Assembly (NCBI GenBank): GCA_029204225.1
Contig: MU831891.1
Location: forward strand, 1 to 64,000
Reading direction: 5' to 3'
Source: Diphasiastrum complanatum
Taxonomy: Eukaryota; Streptophyta; Lycopodiopsida; Lycopodiales; Lycopodiaceae
DNA: 64,000 nucleotides
Positions 58,371 through 64,000 of this stretch are shown here, in pieces. A model generated the notes under the pieces. The model saw only the letters and a program-made list of their open reading frames with translations. It made no database searches and was not told the DNA's origin. How positions within the stretch are numbered: the first letter of the stretch is position 1; each line of letters opens with the position of its first letter. The position numbers and the translations under genes were made by a program.

Positions 58371-60491
58371 GTTGTTTTGTGGACTTCGGATGCCCTTTGA
58401 CTTCGAGCATTGTCACATGCTTAACCAAAGGTTGTGTGATCTTCATTTCTGATCAAGTATTATATTGGCTATCATGGCATTGTAAGAGAGGGCAGTGGGA
58501 TATTTCTGCTTGTCAAAGTGCATATTTGAGCCTGTTCCCAGCACTATAGGAGTGGAGAAAGGTTGCTCGCACTCTCTTACACTATTTGATCTTTGTATTG
58601 ACTAGCTTCAGATGATTATTGGTCAGCATGATGGCCGTGGCTACAGGGTCTCCCTACTATGGAGGGTTTACAACATCATCTTGATGCACTAAACTCCTTT
58701 TGCAAATAGAGAGGTTTGGAGGTCAATGTAAAGAACACTACATCTTGCTCCTTCATGCAAAGATAGATTCCAACTCTCCAAACCTCTCTGCTATTATGCA
58801 TGATCCATCAATTTCGAGGCCAAGTTTGATGTGACCCCCCATATAGGTAGAGGCCATCTTGAGATTAATTGAGCAAGTTTTGTTCTTCTACATGACACTT
58901 CAAATGGAGTTGGATGTAGTTGGGATACTGAAACTACCTTGCTACCTGTATGCAGGTGTATTACGTAACCACTAACCAACAAATTTCCTGGTGAAAGCTT
59001 CATGTTTCCTCACATCCGTTACATGTAGAGCCTCAAGGGGACATCTCAGGAAGACATGATGTGGTAGTTACGTATACAGTGTTCACTGCTCACAGTGAGT
59101 GGAGGGCTGTCCTAGGATATGTCTTGCTATAAGTTTGTCGAGGAGCATGAGTACATGGAGGGGAGTTTCACGAAGTAGATAATCGAGTAGTTATCAATTC
59201 CATCTAGAAAGAGAGAAACAAGTGGTGGGTGCACATGAATTCTCCTGATGTTGGGCATCTCGATAGGAATCATAGGATGTATGACCAACTCACGTGCCTC
59301 TCCTAGCTGTAATAGCTGCTCTCCATATGAAAAAATTGGTCCATCTCTGTCTATTGAGGTCCCTTGGACACCCTACTCTCTGTTATCCAAATCATGTATA
59401 CGTAAAAGATGAGTCTTCACATCGTAAGACTGAAAGGTACATTCTAAGCATGAATCATGACAATAAGAGGCTAAGAACGATTCAGAAATAAAATCAATCT
59501 AAAGCTGGAAATTGTAGCAATACTATAGACTAATAATAATGCAATAGAATGGTCAGCAATCACAATATATTATATATCTATGATGCTACATCTACACAAT
59601 CGAATAGAATAAAGAAGAATTATATTCATAGAGCTCTAGGAAAGAGTCATGAAGATTGTTGTGGTGGTAGCTGAAGTGGATGATGATGCTATCATATGTC
59701 ATGGCGAGCGTTTGTGGTGAAGACGTTGTGATAAATGATTATGGTGTCTTTGAGTAGATATGCAACTGTGAGCAGTGAGCACTGTATACGTAACTACCAC
59801 ATCATGTCTTCCTGGGATGTCCCCTTGAGGCTCTACATGTAACGGATGTGAGGAAACATGAAGCTTTCACCAGGAAATTTGTTGGTTAGTGGTTACGTAA
59901 TACACCTACATACAGGTAGCAAGGTAGTTTCAGTATCCCGACTACATCCAATTCCATTTGAAGTGTCATGTAGAAGAACAAAACTTGCTCAATTAATCTC
60001 AAGATGGCCTCTACCTATATGGGGGTTCACATCAAACTTGGCCTCGAAATTGATGGATCATGCATAATAGCAGAGAGGTTTGGAGAGTTGGAATCTATCT
60101 TTGCATGAAGGAGCAAGATGTAGTGTTATTTACATTGACCTCCAAACCTCTCTATTTGCAAAGGAGTTTAGTGCATCAAGATGATGTTGTAAACCCTCCA
60201 TAGTAGGGAGACCCTGTAGCCACGGCCATCATGCTGACCAATAATCATCTGAAGCTAGTCAATACAGAGATCAAATAGTGTAAGAGAGTGCGAGCAACCT
60301 TGCTCCACTCCTATAGTGCTGGGAACAGGCTCAAATATGCACTTTGACAAGCGGAAATATCCCACTGCCCTCTCATACAATGCCATGATAGCCAATATAA
60401 TACTTGATCAGAAATGAAGATCACACAACCTTTGGTTAAGCACGTGACAAGGCACGAAGTCAAAGGGCATCCGAAGTCCACAAAACAACAA
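58371..60491. mobile_element. Foldback element with ~725-bp inverted arms
   Basis: 58371-59094 and 59767-60491 are inverted copies, nearly identical with almost no indels, around a ~670-bp spacer. The same 69-codon open frame therefore appears on both strands (58794-59003 and 59858-60067). No transposase is visible in arms or spacer. Long inverted arms without coding capacity fit a foldback or long-TIR non-autonomous DNA transposon, or a duplicated inverted segment. Confidence 0.85.
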
Positions 60492-60506
60492 GCGAGAGAG
60501 GTAGCT

Positions 60507-60863
60507 GTCACTTTTGGAAATAACAAGCGAGAGAGGTAGCCGTGTCAAAGGCATGTATGTATCAAGAGGGCTGTCCTGTTGCATATGGCTAAGAAGTGAG
60601 TGGAGGGTATGTGAGCAGTGAGCACTGTCACTTTTGGAAATAACAAGCGAGAGAGGTAGCCGTGTCAAAGGCATGTATGTATCAAGAGGGCTGTCCTGTT
60701 GCATATGGCTAAGAAGTGAGTGGAGGGTATGTGAGCAGTGAGCACTGTATACGTAACTACTCTCCACTCACTTCTTAGCCATATGCAACAGGACAGCCCT
60801 CTTGATACATACATGCCTTTTGACACAGCTACCTCTCTCGCTTGTTATTTCCAAAAGTGACAG
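60507..60863. repeat. 118-bp direct tandem repeat followed by inverted copy
   Basis: Units begin CTGTCACTTTTGG at 60507 and 60625. 60761-60863 is the inverted copy of the unit, with only about 30 bases between arms. The unit shares GAGCAGTGAGCACTG and GTATACGTAACTAC with the inner ends of the foldback arms. Confidence 0.9.
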
Positions 60864-61179
60864 CATAAGCCAAATAGTAGATAAATCTTCCCTCATGAAA
60901 CCTAGTATGATGAGGAATGTCATTACCTCCAATCTTCTTCAAGAAACCAGATTTTTCGGCACATCTTGTTCATTAATGCAACGACACACGTTGGATGGTT
61001 GGCTAATGGAGATTAGCTTCCAATCGGCTAGGCAAGGTGTTAGAATTCCTGTCTAATTCTATTTTAATGAGGACATGACAAGCATGTAGATGTATTATTC
61101 TTAAACAGTCTGTAGAAATACAAAGAAATACCAAACTGTCTGCAGAAATACAAAGGATTCTGGAACAGTGCCAAAATAC

Positions 61180-61490
61180 ACTTGTTATGATTATGGCTAT
61201 TTACAACTACTTATGACCTTACGACTCCTTACGCTTGCTTACAAGCTGTTAAGCCCGTTTACCACCTTACGCTTGCTTACAGGCGTTTATGGCTGTTTAC
61301 GGTGCTTACTGCTTTTACTCCTGCTCATGGGCTTCTTGCTTGTGGCTTTATGACTGCTTATAAACTTTTATGCCAACTCACGGGCTTACGCTAGCTCATG
61401 GGCTTACGCTTTACAACTGCTTACAGGCTTTTACGCCGGCGCATGGGCTTCCGCCGGCTTACGGACATACACTTTATGACTGCCTACGGG
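61180..61490 (+). repeat. Degenerate GCTTACG-type minisatellite
   Basis: GCTTAC, CTTACG and GGCTTACG recur about every 10-30 bases, mixed with GGCTTATG and similar variants. Confidence 0.75.
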
Positions 61491-61891
61491 GCCCTATGAA
61501 TTCAAATCAGCTACGATCTACTGCTTGTACAAAGTATTGTAAGTACTTGGTGGTATGTCAACTACCATCTTTAGTATCAAGTACTTAACCTGGCAGCTAT
61601 CCTAATCTTTTTATGTACTTTTCAAACCAATAATAGTGCTCTCTGTTTATATGCAGAATCAAAGCGCTAAAAATAAGTCCAAGTTGAATTTGTTCTGGTG
61701 CTTCGTATTCTGAGCAATTATATCAATCAGCCAAACTCCTAATCAGCTGTCTGCGCAATAATCTTGGGCAATTCATTATTGTTTTATCAGTTCTCACACT
61801 GATCTGAGAAGTTCCTTTGTGTTCCTCCTCTCCACGTGTGATTGGTGTCTTATACTTTATGAAGTGCCTTATTCTTTGAATCACATGCGCT

Positions 61892-61912
61892 TCTCTCTCT
61901 CTCTCTCTCTCT
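61892..61912. repeat. (CT)n microsatellite
   Basis: About ten CT units. Confidence 0.9.
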
Positions 61913-62429
61913 CATGGATGCTTCTTCACTTGAAGGAACCTCTCTATGCTATACTACGTCTGAAAAACGACCAGCTACCGAAAACTCCAAATTAAAGGTC
62001 CTTAACCAATACTACCCTTAACTTGCACCATATCAATTAAAAAAAAAATTTCCCACTTTTTTTCAGATTAGCTCTAAAAAGGTTTTAAGCTTAGCCGTAA
62101 CAAATGGACAGGATGTGTTTCTCTCTCAAGGCAAAAAGACACCTTCCATGAAACCTCACCACACACCACTAAAAATATCATGCAGTTTCAACTGCTTTTT
62201 CTTACAACACTTTTTGAAGGGAGTTCATTCTTTTTCTCCTCTTGTGATTGCGCCCTACCAAGCTTTCTCTCTTCAGATACTATCTTATGGTAAGAGGATC
62301 ATCTCATTTCATACTAATGCTTTCATCTCTTTTTGCTTTATGCACTTTGATTTTATGCTTCTTAGCAATATGTATGCTCATAGCTTTGTATAATGAGTTA
62401 GTGTTTGTTGAAACATCGTTTGTGTGGCT

Positions 62430-62830
62430 CGCTGACCAGCGATGGACCACTTTCCCTTTTTTTCATTTCACAATATGGATCTCTATGCCATATAGACAAC
62501 GATGGATCACTTTTCATCCTTTTCATCTCATAGAATGTATCTCTATGCCTTCTAGGCAGCGCTGGACTACAAACAACCTTAGTTGATACTTAAAAATATT
62601 TCTTTTTGATGACCTGGCAGCGATGCAAACCACATATCTCTGTTTGCTTGCATGATAGACAACGTTTACGCTAAAACCAATGAATGGTAGCCGTTGTCCA
62701 GCGATGGACAGCTTGCTCGCTCCAACACACATTTTTTATGGACTTCATGTCCAGCGATGGACTGTAGGAAGAATACATGCCTTTCTATAATTGCATAACA
62801 AGTTTGTTTTGAACAATGCAAACCGGTTTT
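62430..62830 (+). repeat. Degenerate repeat with CCAGCGATGGAC core
   Basis: Variants of CAGCGATGGAC recur about every 50-90 bases (near 62437, 62500, 62556, 62618, 62698, 62751, 62844), often next to ATCTCTATGCC. Confidence 0.65.
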
Positions 62831-63519
62831 ACAGCTGTCTGGACAGCGACCTACTACTCACTTTGTGGTTTATAGTTTCCTTACCACTAAAGCTATTTGT
62901 CTTCTCAAATGCTATACACATCTCTTAATGATTTAGTAGCATTTAAACATTAAATGATCATCTACGTTTTGTGATGATGTAGCATCAATTGTTACTACAG
63001 CCTTCTACTACACTCGTTTAGGTTCGAATTCGAGTGATACATTGCTTAGTCTCTACACAGGTACGTCGTTCGGTAAAACATACTAGAATGGCTTGACTTA
63101 AACACTTTTTGAAATGCTCTGTTGGCAAAGAACATACTAAGGAAAAGTTTGATTCTTAAGAAAGATGGATAGACGTTATGTGATTAAGTCTTTATGTACG
63201 GCTGTGTTTTAAAGAAAACAAACCGCTCGTGGGAATAGCATGGCATCCTCCCAGGAAAATACGTCTACAATCATCCAAGTATGACTTCTCTCAACAAATT
63301 TCATGTTATATATAAACCACATACATCATAGACACGGTTATGTTGCAGATTCTAAATGATGGGAAGTGGTCCTTCCAATCTATTTACATATCTAGCTGTC
63401 ATTGGTTTTTTTTACGACATTCAAACCTTACTGCTATTACAAACCGGCTTAACAAGTCTTTTTTACTGTTCTTAAAGTAATCCATACCTTTATCAAAAAT
63501 AGGGTTTCCAAAATAACGT

Positions 63520-63965
63520 TCTTAGACAGCATGGATATGCATAAGATACGAACTTTTTACACAAGGATTAGAACGGCACGGATCTGCCCTAATATCTGGT
63601 AAAAAGCTTGGAAATCCCTTATAAACAACTAACCAAACCTATCCATATCGAAGTCCTATATGCCATTGGTTGAATCTAACGTTTTGAATAGTATGGATTT
63701 GCTCAGAACCAAACATAGCGATACGAAACCAGTTGTTGCATATGCATAACAGGTTTAAGGATTAGCATGGCACGGAAGTGCCCTAATATTAACCTACGTA
63801 TTCTCAACATTCAACCATGGCAGTACGTAATGCTACCCATGTAGGTGTCACATTAGGCTTCTGGTGAGATACGACTGGAAAGCATGGATATGCTCGAAGT
63901 ATGGACAACAGTGCGTGACTCACCTTTTTTAATAAGGCTCACTAATGGAATGGATTTGCCCTAAC
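63520..63965 (+). repeat. Degenerate repeat with CATGGATnTGC core
   Basis: GCATGGATATGC, GCACGGATCTGCCCTAATAT and GTATGGATTTGCTC variants recur about six times at roughly 50-110-base spacing. Confidence 0.65.
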
Positions 63966-64000
63966 ACTAGCACACGTGTCCACACCAAGTCTTTTAGCTA

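Noticed and set aside
58794-59003. 69-aa frame conserved with 59858-60067
   Set aside because: The conservation comes from the inverted foldback arms at DNA level; the frame has no start context or domain.

Overview
This is a transposon-rich stretch of a land-plant nuclear genome. The plant assignment rests on several Ty1/copia elements whose primer-binding site matches plant initiator Met-tRNA use, chromodomain Ty3/gypsy elements, AT-rich GT-AG introns, and the 3' part of a gene for a plant SRL1/PRP38B-type splicing protein. Large introns, a LINE-type ORF1 fragment and deeply nested insertions fit a large repetitive genome such as a fern or gymnosperm, but the sequence alone does not settle the lineage.

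Layout. 1-6132 is a young, nearly intact copia element (E1, + strand), inserted into the reverse-transcriptase region of an older minus-strand copia element (E2, 6133-11019) that carries an unusual extra coding region and a coiled coil ahead of its gag. 11020-15854 has no recognised gene but holds a 0.76-kb direct repeat. 15855-28628 is a second copia element (E3, + strand) with an exact AAGTA target duplication. E3 lacks reverse transcriptase and RNase H and is split by a minus-strand chromovirus (E4, 20785-28041). 28.6-34 kb holds two exons of an ASCC1/AKAP7-like gene flanked by two related MITE-like elements with palindromic motifs, then a LINE ORF1 remnant broken by a (GA) microsatellite.

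34.9-41.5 kb is the most unusual part. It appears to be one degraded DNA transposon with three genes. The first encodes a histone H3-like fold followed by a Pro/Ser linker and a three-exon Ulp1/C48 cysteine-protease domain (minus). The second is an unrecognised acidic protein (plus). The third is a DDE-type transposase with a C-x2-C insert (minus). A region with repeated CACGTG motifs lies upstream of the H3-like start. Several stops can be read as C-to-T changes, as expected of a methylated, decaying transposon.

41547-45109 is a truncated sister copy of E4. 45.1-54.6 kb holds copia and gypsy fragments and a 436-bp unit in three tandem copies with a perfect GC-rich hairpin. 54657-57158 (minus) holds the last two exons of the SRL1-like gene. 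The 6.8 kb to the window end is probably its upstream intron, filled with a 2.1-kb foldback element, a 118-bp tandem/inverted repeat and several degenerate minisatellites.
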